Positions 34,400 through 42,394 are shown, numbered from the stretch's first letter. The stretch is DNA of 64,000 nucleotides from Streptomyces sp. A0642 (GCF_004795105.1 NZ_SSBL01000005.1:62001-126000), one strand, 5' to 3'. The notes: a model not told the origin generated them from the sequence alone. Numbers and translations: made by a program.

Positions 34400-35800
34400 G
34401 TGACTCGCCTGCCCGATCCCGAGAGGTCACGAGTGATTCTCGTGGGGGCCTCCGATTACAAGAATTTTGAGAATCTGCCAGCCGTCGCAAATAATCTGAC
34501 CGGAATGGCAAGGGTCTTGACCAGCCCTAGCATCTGCGGCATTCAACCTGCCGCCGTTACGGTGATTAGCGAACCCTTGAATCCGGCAGAGATTCTGGAT
34601 GCCACTTATGAGGCAGCAGAAAGTTGCACAGACACTCTTATTTTTTACTTCGCAGGACACGGGTTAACGTCGCCACATGGTGATGAACTTTTACTGGCGA
34701 TGCCTGACACAGATCCGCGCCGACCTCACTCGGCAGTACGTTTCGACGATGTACGAATGGCTATTCTTTCCGGAAGGAAGGCACCGAGGAAGCTCGTCGT
34801 CCTGGACTGCTGCTTCAGCGGGAGGGCGATGATGGGGACAATGAGCAATTCCCAAGACCTTGCCGCCCGCTCAGAGGTAGAGGGCAGTTATATTCTCACT
34901 GCAGCCTCCGAAACAAAGACAGCCTTGGCTCCGCCCGGTGAAGACTTCACGGCTTTCACCGGTGAATTTTTAACTTTGCTCGAACATGGCTCAGCAGATG
35001 GCCCTCCCGACCTGGACATGGGCACCATCTATTCTCATTTGCACGGCCGCTTATCTGCCCAGTCGCGACCGTTGCCACAGCAGCGAAACCGAAATGCTGG
35101 GGCAAGCATAATACTGGCCAGAAATATGCACCCCCGCAGCGATTTTAGTGCAACAAAAGGCGACATTTCTTCAATTGTCGACTACATGCACGAGAGCACC
35201 AAGGCGAGTATGAACCCGAAGGAATTACGGGCTGAACTGCTAGGTGAGCACCTTCCTTACGCTCAACGGATTCGCACAGGCATCACGTTGGCCAAGTTTT
35301 TTCCGGAGTTCAGAAGCGAGGTTTGCCAAGTTTTGGTTGAGCTCGGTAGTGAGTCGGACCTTGAGCCATCAGATCGCGTGCACCTGTTGGGCGCCATGGC
35401 TGATTTGGGATGGAGTCCACAAACGGCGAAGGAAGAGTTGCTGAGGATCGCCAAGACACCGCATCATGGGATGGTATCTCTCCGATCTGACGCGTGTGGG
35501 GAGTTGCGCCGATTGAAGGAAAAGGAGATGGCTATTGAGGGGTACATGAGCATCATCATGGATTCAGAGGTAGGGATATCAGGGCGCGCCATCCAGGCGC
35601 AGATTATGGCGAAATATTTCCCAGAGCAGAAGAATGCAGCTTTGCGCCTACTGTGGTCTGCGGGCAAAGATAAAAGCCTCAGCGCTTCCAGTAGGATTGA
35701 AATTCTTCGGAAAATCTATGAGGTGGACTCGGATGCCTTGGACCAGGTAGCCGCCCTAATCAGGGGAATTAAGTCGGGCCGCCCATCGAGTGCGCCGTGA
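34400..35800 (+). CDS. caspase-like protease, EACC1-associated type
   Basis: A 466-aa C14-type protein. The N-terminal caspase domain (about 8-240) has the catalytic His87 in FYFAGHG and Cys138 in VVLDCCFSG, both in the right context. The C-terminal 200 residues are helical and repeat-like (ELLGEHLPYAQRIRTGITLA, then LLGAMADLGWSPQTA and IQAQIMAKYFPEQK), plausibly a sensor or scaffold of HEAT type. In known systems such caspases are suicide effectors. The GTG at 34400 starts it. Five TTA codons (34664, 34691, 34970, 35051, 35225) and low GC mark recent foreign origin and possible bldA dependence. Confidence 0.85.
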   Translation: MTRLPDPERSRVILVGASDYKNFENLPAVANNLTGMARVLTSPSICGIQPAAVTVISEPLNPAEILDATYEAAESCTDTLIFYFAGHGLTSPHGDELLLAMPDTDPRRPHSAVRFDDVRMAILSGRKAPRKLVVLDCCFSGRAMMGTMSNSQDLAARSEVEGSYILTAASETKTALAPPGEDFTAFTGEFLTLLEHGSADGPPDLDMGTIYSHLHGRLSAQSRPLPQQRNRNAGASIILARNMHPRSDFSATKGDISSIVDYMHESTKASMNPKELRAELLGEHLPYAQRIRTGITLAKFFPEFRSEVCQVLVELGSESDLEPSDRVHLLGAMADLGWSPQTAKEELLRIAKTPHHGMVSLRSDACGELRRLKEKEMAIEGYMSIIMDSEVGISGRAIQAQIMAKYFPEQKNAALRLLWSAGKDKSLSASSRIEILRKIYEVDSDALDQVAALIRGIKSGRPSSAP

Positions 35801-35821
35801 GCAGCGCTAGTTGGAAGGGCG

Positions 35822-36364
35822 TCAGCCGGTAGCGTCGTCGAAGCCGGATACAGCGGGTGCGGTGGGACGCTGCGCAAGCCATCCGGAAACGCGTGGCCCT
35901 CCGTTCACCGCGCCACCCTCACGGACAGTGCGCACGTGCTGGAACCCCTGTCGAACGTAGTACCGCTGCAGCGCCTCATTCGTCGTCCAAGCGTCGAGGC
36001 GTAGCCAATCCACGCCATTGCGATAGGCCCTGTCGCCTGCCCAGTCCAGTAGCCGACTCCCGAGATTCTGCCCGGCGTGGCTCCGAGCCACAGTCAACTT
36101 GGTCACAAAGGTTGACGGCTCACTCAACTCCTGCTCGGTCCACAAGCCCTCTTCTACGTCCTGCGAGAGCGTGATGGTGGCTGCTGTCATGTCGCCATCC
36201 ATGACCAGGAAGACAGATCCCGCCCGGATCGTGGCGAGCAGCCGATCAGCCGGGTAGGGGCGCTGCCACTGGTCGCTACCGAGGCGCGTGAGCCAAGCTG
36301 CTGCTTCCTCGCGGAAGGCCAACAGCTTGGTCACGTCGTGCGGGCGCGCGGTGGTGATCTTCAC
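35822..36364 (-). CDS. GNAT family N-acetyltransferase
   Basis: A 180-aa acetyltransferase. The acetyl-CoA loop is VARSHAGQNLGSRLLDWA (about 92-109), and the C-terminal WTTNEALQRYYVRQGFQHV matches motif B. The substrate is unknown; no toxin-antitoxin partner is visible. The GTG at 36364 overlaps the GntR stop (GTGA), so it is translated after gntR. GNAT or Nudix genes often accompany the regulator in AICEs, where they may modulate maintenance. Confidence 0.85.
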   Translation of the reverse strand: MKITTARPHDVTKLLAFREEAAAWLTRLGSDQWQRPYPADRLLATIRAGSVFLVMDGDMTAATITLSQDVEEGLWTEQELSEPSTFVTKLTVARSHAGQNLGSRLLDWAGDRAYRNGVDWLRLDAWTTNEALQRYYVRQGFQHVRTVREGGAVNGGPRVSGWLAQRPTAPAVSGFDDATG

Positions 36365-37134
36365 TGTGGTTCGTACTCGCTTCGCGCGGCCTGGTCGCCG
36401 ATCTCGTAGTTCATCCGGTTCAGGTCGCCCCGGAACGTCGTGATGGTGCAGCGAATCGGCCGCTCCGCCGAGTACCCGGTACGCATCCAGAGCAGCACTG
36501 GCACCCCCGCACCAATCTCCAGCAACCGTGCCTCGTCCGGGGTCGGCATGCGGGTTGAGATCTCGTCGAAGTACCCGATCTGTTCGGTCCCATGAGCGGC
36601 CAGGTATCGGGTGGTGCCCTCTTCGATGTCGCCTGGCTCTGCAAGGCGGGGCGCCTCATCGGCCAGCCACGCCGGGTAGTACGTGGCCTGGGTCGACCAC
36701 GGCACATCGTCGACGTACCGGTGGCAGAACCGGAGAACGGTACGTGAGTGAGGGTCGATTGTGAGCCGCTCCGCCACTTCGGCCGGCGCAGGCAGGATCT
36801 CGACCCTGAACGTCTGGTGCGGGCGACGGCCCGCGGCCGTGACGTCCGTGCTGTACGCGTCCCCGTTCTGCGGGAAGCTCAGGTTCTCGAACCGAGAGGC
36901 GTTCAATTCGAACACCTCATGCTTGGCCACCTCGTACCCGAGGCCCTGGCTGGACGTGACAAGCCCCTGCGTAACGAGCAGGCCAAGCCCGGACCGCACG
37001 GTGTTCCGCGACGCGTCGAAACGCGCCGACAGCTCGCTCTCCGAGGGGAGACGCGCCCCTGGCGGATACGTCCCGTTGTCGATTTCGCGGCGCAGAGCAT
37101 CCGCGACTTGCCGGTACTTCGGCTGCTTGCTCAT
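36361..37134 (-). CDS. GntR family regulator (HutC type, KorSA-like)
   Basis: A 257-aa repressor with an N-terminal winged helix (YRQVADALRREIDNGTYPPG and LPSESELSARFDASRNTVR) and a C-terminal UTRA-like ligand domain (about 85-245). In pSAM2 the related KorSA holds the element quiescent by blocking the pra, rep, xis and int functions. The ATG at 37134 gives MSKQPKYRQ, with GGAG very close upstream. Two matching dyads at 37155-37172 and 37232-37249 sit just before it, so it probably represses itself and perhaps the divergent spread operon. Confidence 0.88.
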   Translation of the reverse strand: MSKQPKYRQVADALRREIDNGTYPPGARLPSESELSARFDASRNTVRSGLGLLVTQGLVTSSQGLGYEVAKHEVFELNASRFENLSFPQNGDAYSTDVTAAGRRPHQTFRVEILPAPAEVAERLTIDPHSRTVLRFCHRYVDDVPWSTQATYYPAWLADEAPRLAEPGDIEEGTTRYLAAHGTEQIGYFDEISTRMPTPDEARLLEIGAGVPVLLWMRTGYSAERPIRCTITTFRGDLNRMNYEIGDQAARSEYEPQ

Positions 37135-37154
37135 GACTCCATCATGACGCACTC

Positions 37155-37249
37155 GCTCAACTTGTTGGTACATGTGGGCCCCGATCGCTTGACGCTTCAC
37201 AGTCCGTTGGTGCACCATCACTGCATCAGCTTGTACCAACAAGTTGAGC
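37155..37249. promoter_or_regulatory. pair of inverted GntR operators
   Basis: GCTCAACTTGTTGGTACA (37155-37172) recurs as its exact complement at 37232-37249. Each copy contains the small dyad (T)TGT-ACCA-ACA(A). They lie between the gntR start and the divergent spread operon, the expected place for AICE repressor control. The spacing of the two sites is 77 bp, centre to centre. Confidence 0.7.
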
Positions 37250-37506
37250 AAGTGGTGCAGCTCCTTCAAGTGTGCTCGCTTGCGGCTTATTCCCTCTGCC
37301 TACGGCGGTGGGCTGCACGGCACAGGAGCCCCGCATCGGTCGGGGGGAGGGCACCGGATCCCTTGTCAACCGGATGGCACGAGACCGAAAGGTCACGTCT
37401 CTGCCTACAACGGGCTAGCGGCTCTTCCGTGAAACGGGAGTCGCCCCCGAAGGAGACACGCACGTCAACCACACCGCACGCCTCGACTGCTGCGGCCGGT
37501 TGCCTC

Positions 37507-37531
37507 CCCCGCCCGTCTCGTACGGGCGGGG
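37507..37531. terminator. hairpin, first of two, before the spread operon
   Basis: CCCCGCCCGT (37507-37516) pairs exactly with ACGGGCGGGG (37522-37531) around CTCGT. With the next hairpin it occupies the leader of the spread operon. The rest of 37250-37646 holds no supported gene. Confidence 0.6.
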
Positions 37532-37578
37532 CAGAGGAGAGCCGGAACACCTCTTCCCGCTTCACCCACAGACGGCGC

Positions 37579-37608
37579 GCGGCCCCGGTGCTGACACACC
37601 GGGGCCGC
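37579..37608. terminator. hairpin, second of two, before the spread operon
   Basis: GCGGCCCCGGTG (37579-37590) pairs exactly with CACCGGGGCCGC (37597-37608) around CTGACA. It ends 39 bases before the first gene of the operon and may act as an attenuator or terminator of incoming transcription. Confidence 0.6.
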
Positions 37609-37646
37609 TGTCCGGGCCGTCGCACCTGCTAGGGAGACCACGACCC

Positions 37647-37913
37647 ATGAAGACCATCGCTGCACTTCAGAACCTTGTTACGGCCGCCTCGCTCGACTTC
37701 GAGCCGTCGGCCGCCGAGCTGGACGCGATCGAGCTGGAGATGCCGCTTATCCGGGCGGAAGTCGAGTTGCTGGACGCGCAGATCATGACCATCGACCGGC
37801 CGGCGAACGAGCTGGATGTACGGCGGGTGCGCCGGGCCCGTAACCGGGTCATGGCCGCGCGCCGCGACCTGACGAACCGCGCCGGCACGGTGCAGCCGGG
37901 CGGTGCGGCGTGA
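37647..37913 (+). CDS. DUF6284-like small protein
   Basis: An 88-aa helical protein, FEPSAAELDAIELEMPLIRAEV then MAARRDLTNRAG, matching the DUF6284 proteins that start Streptomyces AICE and plasmid operons. Its function is unknown. The ATG at 37647 follows AGGGAGACC. Its stop overlaps the next start as GTGA, beginning a chain of coupled genes. Confidence 0.75.
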   Translation: MKTIAALQNLVTAASLDFEPSAAELDAIELEMPLIRAEVELLDAQIMTIDRPANELDVRRVRRARNRVMAARRDLTNRAGTVQPGGAA

Positions 37914-38200
37914 GCGCGGCTGACGCCTTCATCGCGCAGATGTCCATCGGCCGGAGCACCGGCCGGTGGCGCCTGTACGTGGTGATCCTCGGCGGGCTGG
38001 TCTCCCAGTGGCCCGAGTACGTCTTCGACGGTGACGCCGTGCCGAGCGTTCAGGACCGTTCACGGGCCCTGGACGCGCTCGGCTACGCGTTCACGGACGG
38101 CCCGGTCTGGGACTGGACCGAGGACCACGCCCCCGGTGACGACCCGGCCGGCCCGGTCCGCCTGATCGCCTCGACGCGGGTGCGGGAGGTGGCGTCGTGA
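37910..38200 (+). CDS. DUF6303-like small protein
   Basis: A 96-aa soluble protein of the DUF6303 type (STGRWRLYVVILGGLV, then RSRALDALGYAFTDGPVWDW and PVRLIASTRV). No function is known; it is typical of AICE spread operons. The GTG at 37910 overlaps the DUF6284 stop by 4 bp, and its own stop overlaps the DUF2637 start in the same way. Confidence 0.75.
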   Translation: MSAADAFIAQMSIGRSTGRWRLYVVILGGLVSQWPEYVFDGDAVPSVQDRSRALDALGYAFTDGPVWDWTEDHAPGDDPAGPVRLIASTRVREVAS

Positions 38201-39195
38201 ACGATGTTCAGATCCGTTCAGCGGAACGCGCGTTGTCGGTCGGGACGTGGCTGATCGTGGGCGGCGCGATGCTGTTCTCCATCCTCACGGTCACCCCGCT
38301 GATGGAGCGCCACACCCCCGAGGGCTGGACCTGGACCGCCCCCATCCTCCCGTTGGTGGTGGATGCGGCGGTGGTCATCGTCGTGCGTCTGGACGCGGTT
38401 CTGGCCCGGCTGGGCGGGCACGGCGGGCGGTGGCCGATTGCGCTGCGGTGGATGACCGGAGCGATGACTCTGGCCCTGAACGTGGCGGACTCCGCGCTGA
38501 GGAAAGAGCTGGTCGGAGTGGCCGTGCACGCGGTCGCGCCTTTGCTGCTGATCGTCACCGCAGAGACCGGGCTCGCCTATCGGCAGGCAATCACCGCCGC
38601 GCAGACGGCCCGCGAAGCCCAGCTCAAAGCCGAGCGGGCAGAGCGCGAGCGGGCCGCTGACGAACGCCGCGAGGCACAGGAGCGGCGGGCCCGTGAGGAG
38701 CGCGAGCACGCGGCCCAGTTGGCCCGTGAACAGCGCGAGCACGAAGCGCTGATCGCCCGTGAACAGACCGCCCGGCAGGAAGCCATACGGCGTGAGGAGC
38801 GCGAGCGGGCCGAGGCTCGGGAGCGTGCCGAGCGCGAGGCCCGTGAACGCCGTGAACACGAGCGTGAACAGCAGCGCGCCGAGCGTGAACGCCTTGAACG
38901 CGACGCCGTACAGCGCCGGGAGCGCGAGCGGCTGGAGCGTGAGCAGGCCGAGCGCCGGCAGCAGCAGGAGCGTGCCGAGCGTGAGGCCCGTGAACGCGAA
39001 GCGCTGCTGTCCGGTGGCCCGGTGGACACCAAGCTGCCCGAGGACAGGGCCCGGCAGATCGTCACCGCCGCCTACGGCTCCGGGCTTCCCGTCCGCACGG
39101 CCGCAGACCTGTGCGGCTGGTCGGTCGGCTGGGTCTCCACCCGCTACCAGGAACTGCGCGACCCCACCTCGGCTCTTGAGCGAGTCTCCGCGTGA
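38197..39195 (+). CDS. DUF2637/SpdB-like membrane protein with long charged helix
   Basis: A 332-aa protein of the spread (Spd) group, which moves incoming element DNA between compartments of the recipient mycelium. Four membrane helices fill about 14-125 (TWLIVGGAMLFSIL, then ILPLVVDAAVVIVV, MTLALNVADSAL and VAPLLLIVTAETGLA). Then a long Arg/Glu-rich helix or coiled coil (about 128-275) and a C-terminal helix-turn-helix-like part (VRTAADLCGWSVGWVSTRY). The GTG at 38197 is coupled to the previous stop. Such proteins with TraB-like partners bind DNA in known Spd systems. Confidence 0.8.
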   Translation: MNDVQIRSAERALSVGTWLIVGGAMLFSILTVTPLMERHTPEGWTWTAPILPLVVDAAVVIVVRLDAVLARLGGHGGRWPIALRWMTGAMTLALNVADSALRKELVGVAVHAVAPLLLIVTAETGLAYRQAITAAQTAREAQLKAERAERERAADERREAQERRAREEREHAAQLAREQREHEALIAREQTARQEAIRREERERAEARERAEREARERREHEREQQRAERERLERDAVQRRERERLEREQAERRQQQERAEREAREREALLSGGPVDTKLPEDRARQIVTAAYGSGLPVRTAADLCGWSVGWVSTRYQELRDPTSALERVSA

Positions 39196-39524
39196 GCGGC
39201 CTGCCCGCCTACCGGTGGCGACTTGCCCCCGATGGCCTGGCCACCCGCCGGCAACTCCGCGCCATGGGGCTGCGCCCGGGTGGTCAGCAGGTCGTCGCGG
39301 AAGTCCACCGGCCGCGCCGCCGCCGGGCTCCGTTGGTCGCCTACCTCTACCGCATCGACCTGGCCAGGCCGGTCCGCCCCATGACTCCGGGCCGTACCGA
39401 GGCGCTGGCCAAGGCGATGCGGGCCCGTCGCACCTGCCCCGCCTGCCGCCGGGATGCCGGGTACTGCATCCCGCGCTCGCTCGGCATGTGCGTCCCCTGC
39501 CACGACTCCCCGCTGACTTCCTGA
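39192..39524 (+). CDS. RRQRL-motif zinc-binding protein
   Basis: A 110-aa small basic protein. ATRRQLRAMGLRPGGQ near residue 18 matches the RRQRL motif, and the C-terminal CPAC and CVPC pairs (about residues 81-103) form a zinc ribbon. Its function is unknown; it is usual in AICE spread operons. The GTG at 39192 overlaps the preceding stop as GTGA. Confidence 0.8.
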   Translation: MSGLPAYRWRLAPDGLATRRQLRAMGLRPGGQQVVAEVHRPRRRRAPLVAYLYRIDLARPVRPMTPGRTEALAKAMRARRTCPACRRDAGYCIPRSLGMCVPCHDSPLTS

Positions 39525-39539
39525 CCTGGAAGGACTCGC

Positions 39540-39917
39540 ATGGACCCCAACCTGCCCGCACCCCGGGCCCTGACCGTGATCCAGCTCCCGGACGGCACCT
39601 ACACCTACGCCGATCCGGCGCACCTGCCCGTCCAGCAGGCGCCGCAGCAGATCGTCCAGCACATCCACCACGCCCCGCCGGACCGCACCGTTCAGCGCAT
39701 CGCGCTCGGCTCGGGTGTCGGTGCGGGGGCGGTCGCGGCCGGCGTCTATTTCGGCCCGCTGCTGGTTGGTGTCCTGACCGCGATCGCCGCGAACCTGGCG
39801 ATGCTCGCGTTCCTTGCGGCGGTCATGGCGTGGGGCGTGGTGAGCGTCGTGAAGTCGGTCGGTGGGTCGGATGGCAAGGCCGCAGCGAAGAGGGTCCGCA
39901 AGGCGCGCCGACGCTGA
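39540..39917 (+). CDS. SpdD-like small membrane protein
   Basis: A 125-aa protein. A Pro-rich N-terminus is followed by a QQIVQHIHHAPPD stretch and two membrane helices (about 58-80 and 83-103, GVLTAIAANLAMLAFLAAVM). A basic tail (KRVRKARRR) follows. It fits the SpdD-type proteins of transfer operons. The ATG at 39540 has GGAAGGAC upstream. It is the last gene of the spread operon, 15 bp after the zinc protein. Confidence 0.75.
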   Translation: MDPNLPAPRALTVIQLPDGTYTYADPAHLPVQQAPQQIVQHIHHAPPDRTVQRIALGSGVGAGAVAAGVYFGPLLVGVLTAIAANLAMLAFLAAVMAWGVVSVVKSVGGSDGKAAAKRVRKARRR

Positions 39918-39942
39918 CGTCTCCTGCTGCCCGAGCTGGGCA

Positions 39943-40311
39943 TCACCGCACGTGATCGCTCGCTGTGGCCTGCTCCTGGGTCGCCTCGCGGGCGGCGAGG
40001 TATTCGTCAAGCAGTTCGAACAGCACCTTGATGGTGCGCTCTTCCTGGTCGGGAGTGAGGTCGGCTTCCCAGCCCTCGGGGAGGGCTATGTGCCGAACCA
40101 GGCCAGGCCAGTCGTGGTTGCAGTCTCGTTTTCCCCGGTAGACCAGCCATTCGCGCCAGTCGAGGCCCGGGCCGCCATGGCGGCGCGAGTGTGCGTCGTA
40201 TCCGCACAGATAGCTCACCACGCCGGCCAGCGTCGTCGCCCCGATGAACATCCCCGGTCGCTTGGCCACGTTGGCGAAGTAGTCGCGCTCGCTCATCTCC
40301 CAGACGTTCAT
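39943..40311 (-). CDS. conserved hypothetical protein, opposite strand
   Basis: A 122-aa soluble protein beginning MNVWEMSERDYFANVAKRPG, then GYDAHSRRHGGPGLDWREW and RHIALPEGWEADLTPDQEE. I recall close relatives in many Streptomyces but no function. It runs against the transfer operon, between the SpdD-like gene and traB. The ATG at 40311 is the only start that leaves out an upstream basic low-complexity stretch. Its ribosome site is weak. Confidence 0.7.
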   Translation of the reverse strand: MNVWEMSERDYFANVAKRPGMFIGATTLAGVVSYLCGYDAHSRRHGGPGLDWREWLVYRGKRDCNHDWPGLVRHIALPEGWEADLTPDQEERTIKVLFELLDEYLAAREATQEQATASDHVR

Positions 40312-40402
40312 CCGGGCATGTTCCCGCCCGCTGGCCGTGCTGTCGATCCCGCTTCTCCGTGCTAACGAAGCAGCGAAGCCGTAGGTGGCCCGCAGAGCGC
40401 CT

Positions 40403-40462
40403 GACCCCCCTCGCGGGTGGGTTGAGACCCCCCGGGCCGCGTTCGGCGGCCAGAGACCCCGT
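40403..40462. repeat. three GACCCC repeats, possible TraB recognition site
   Basis: GACCCCCC at 40403, GACCCCCCG at 40426 and GACCCCGT at 40455 lie 23 and 29 bp apart, all in one orientation. TraB-type translocases recognise short tandem repeats in the clt locus; in pSVH1 the repeat is GACCCGGA. The match is partial and the assignment is inferred. The gap 40312-40629 otherwise shows the hairpin below and no gene. Confidence 0.4.
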
Positions 40463-40567
40463 AGCGACGCTGCGTGAGCGAAGTTTCGCGGTTCGCGCGC
40501 GCACGCGTAGGGCCCCCTGAGGGAAACCAGGAAACCGGAAACTCCGTAACTCCGCGTGTCCACAGGT

Positions 40568-40600
40568 GTGGTGACGGGCCATCGCAGGGCCCGTCACCAC
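40568..40600. terminator. hairpin in the traB leader
   Basis: GTGGTGACGGGCC (40568-40580) and its exact complement (40588-40600) enclose a 7-base loop, 30 bases before the traB start. It may attenuate traB expression. Confidence 0.6.
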
Positions 40601-40629
40601 CGACTCACAGACATGAGAGGTACCACCCC

Positions 40630-42324
40630 ATGAGCCACGCATCAGCCTGGCAGATCCAACGCAAGTACGCCGCCACCGCCGCCCGCTGGAGTCACGAACG
40701 CTGGCGCACCGAGTCCGCGCGCCGCCGCACCCTGCGGGCCGAGCGCCGCCCCATGGTCGGAGACGCCCGCCGCGCCGTTGCCCAGGCGCGGGCCGTCGAC
40801 CCGCAGGGCGTCACCTCCCTCGTTCACCGCGCTGAGCGAGAGCTGGCCACGGCCAAGCGCCGGGTACCCGACCCGATGTGGCTGTTCGCATCCAAGACCG
40901 CACTCGCTATCGGAGCCGCCGGATACGTGGGGCTGCCGCTCGTTCCGGGCCGGGTGTGGATGTGGTCGGCCATCGCGGTGACCGTAGCCGTGGCCGGCAC
41001 GATCGTGTGGGCACTCACCCACCGGCCGGCCAAGCCGGAGTTCGAGCCGACCGCCGAGGAACGCGATCTGCTCAAGCGGCTGCAGCCCGAGCACTGGCGC
41101 GAGCACGCCGAACTACGCGGCCTGGCCGGGACCATCACCGGACGGCCCGCGCTCACCGCCTCGGGCATCACGGTCGCGGTCCGGCTGGACGGGAAGTGGA
41201 CTCCGGGAAAGCTGGCCGACGCCGAGGACAACGTGCGCGCGCTCCTGGGGTGCCGGACCGCGCTGCGGATAGAGATTCAGGCGGGCGAGCGCGGCGGGTG
41301 GGCGACCATCACATTGCGGACTCGTCTCGCGGCCGATGGCGCGCGGATGGACTGGACGCCGGATGCCGTGGGGATCGGGCTGGACACCGTGACCGGCCAG
41401 CCGGTGGATATCCCGCTGGACAACCGCCTGACCGTGGCCGGTGCTTCCGGCTCGGGCAAGAGCTGGTCGTCGCGGCCGCACATGGCGAAGGCTCACATCA
41501 CGGGTGATCTGGTGTTCGTCGATGGCAAGGGCGAAGAGGCCACCATCTGGGAAGAGGTCTGCCGCACGGCCGTGGAGCCCGAGGAGATCCGCTCGACGGT
41601 GGCCGAGGTCCACGCGGAGATGAACCGCCGGAAGGTGGACATGAAGCGCCGGGGCCTGTCGGTCTGGGACGGGCCCCAGCTCACCCTGTTCGTCGATGAA
41701 GGGCGCGTGATCCTGGCGCTCAAGGACAAGGCGCTGACTCAGCAGCTCATCGACATCAGCGCGCTGGGCCGCTCCCGGGGCGTGGTGTTGAAGTGGGCGA
41801 CGCAGTACCCGGTGACGTCCGGGGACGCTCCCGGTATCCACGCGCAGATCGCGGCGAACACCGACAGCCGGTTCGCGCTGCGGGTCAAGAACCTCACCCA
41901 CGCCCAGGTCGCCCTGGACGACGACGCGGACTACGGCCCCCACCTCATCCCCGCGAGAAAGGACATGCGCGGCCACGGGTACCTCGGTGGCCACGGCCCC
42001 CACCTCATCCGCACATGGAGGATGACCGACGACATGGTCAAGGCCCTCCCCGCGAAACGCTGGCACGGCACACCCGACACCACGACCGCAGAAGCTCCGT
42101 CGCTGCGTCTCGTGAAGTCCGTGCCGGCCACTGCCCCGGACAGCGCCGAGGAGCGGGTCTTGTCCATCGTCACCGCAGCAGAGAACCCCGTCCGGCAGAA
42201 GGACCTTGCCGAGCAGACCGGGCTCTCCAAGGGAACCGTGTCCAAGGTCGTCAAGCGCCTCACCGACACCGGCCGCGTCACCCGGCGCCCGGACGGCGGA
42301 CTCACCGCCGACAAGGCCGCCTGA
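40630..42324 (+). CDS. traB: FtsK/SpoIIIE-like DNA translocase TraB
   Basis: A 564-aa conjugal translocase that pumps double-stranded element DNA to the recipient. Two N-terminal membrane helices (about 88-128) precede the motor domain: Walker A GASGSGKS (271-278), Walker B LTLFVDEG (351-358), then a region with RLGRSRG-like ISALGRSRGVVLKWATQ. The C-terminal winged helix (AEQTGLSKGTVSKVVKRL, about 525-545) is a gamma-like domain expected to read clt repeats. The ATG at 40630 follows GAGAGG. Confidence 0.92.
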   Translation: MSHASAWQIQRKYAATAARWSHERWRTESARRRTLRAERRPMVGDARRAVAQARAVDPQGVTSLVHRAERELATAKRRVPDPMWLFASKTALAIGAAGYVGLPLVPGRVWMWSAIAVTVAVAGTIVWALTHRPAKPEFEPTAEERDLLKRLQPEHWREHAELRGLAGTITGRPALTASGITVAVRLDGKWTPGKLADAEDNVRALLGCRTALRIEIQAGERGGWATITLRTRLAADGARMDWTPDAVGIGLDTVTGQPVDIPLDNRLTVAGASGSGKSWSSRPHMAKAHITGDLVFVDGKGEEATIWEEVCRTAVEPEEIRSTVAEVHAEMNRRKVDMKRRGLSVWDGPQLTLFVDEGRVILALKDKALTQQLIDISALGRSRGVVLKWATQYPVTSGDAPGIHAQIAANTDSRFALRVKNLTHAQVALDDDADYGPHLIPARKDMRGHGYLGGHGPHLIRTWRMTDDMVKALPAKRWHGTPDTTTAEAPSLRLVKSVPATAPDSAEERVLSIVTAAENPVRQKDLAEQTGLSKGTVSKVVKRLTDTGRVTRRPDGGLTADKAA

Positions 42325-42331
42325 CACCCAA

Positions 42332-42394
42332 CTGATGAGGGCGGCCCCCGTCTCGCCAAAGTCGGGGCCGCCCTCGTCCAGCAACCCTCATCAG
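42332..42394. terminator. two overlapping hairpins after traB
   Basis: GAGGGCGGCCCC (42337-42348) pairs with its complement at 42364-42375. A wider pair, CTGATGAGGG (42332-42341) with CCCTCATCAG (42385-42394), shares the GAGGG bases with the first left arm. The two pairings exclude each other in part. The Prim-Pol start lies 19 bases further on. Confidence 0.65.
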
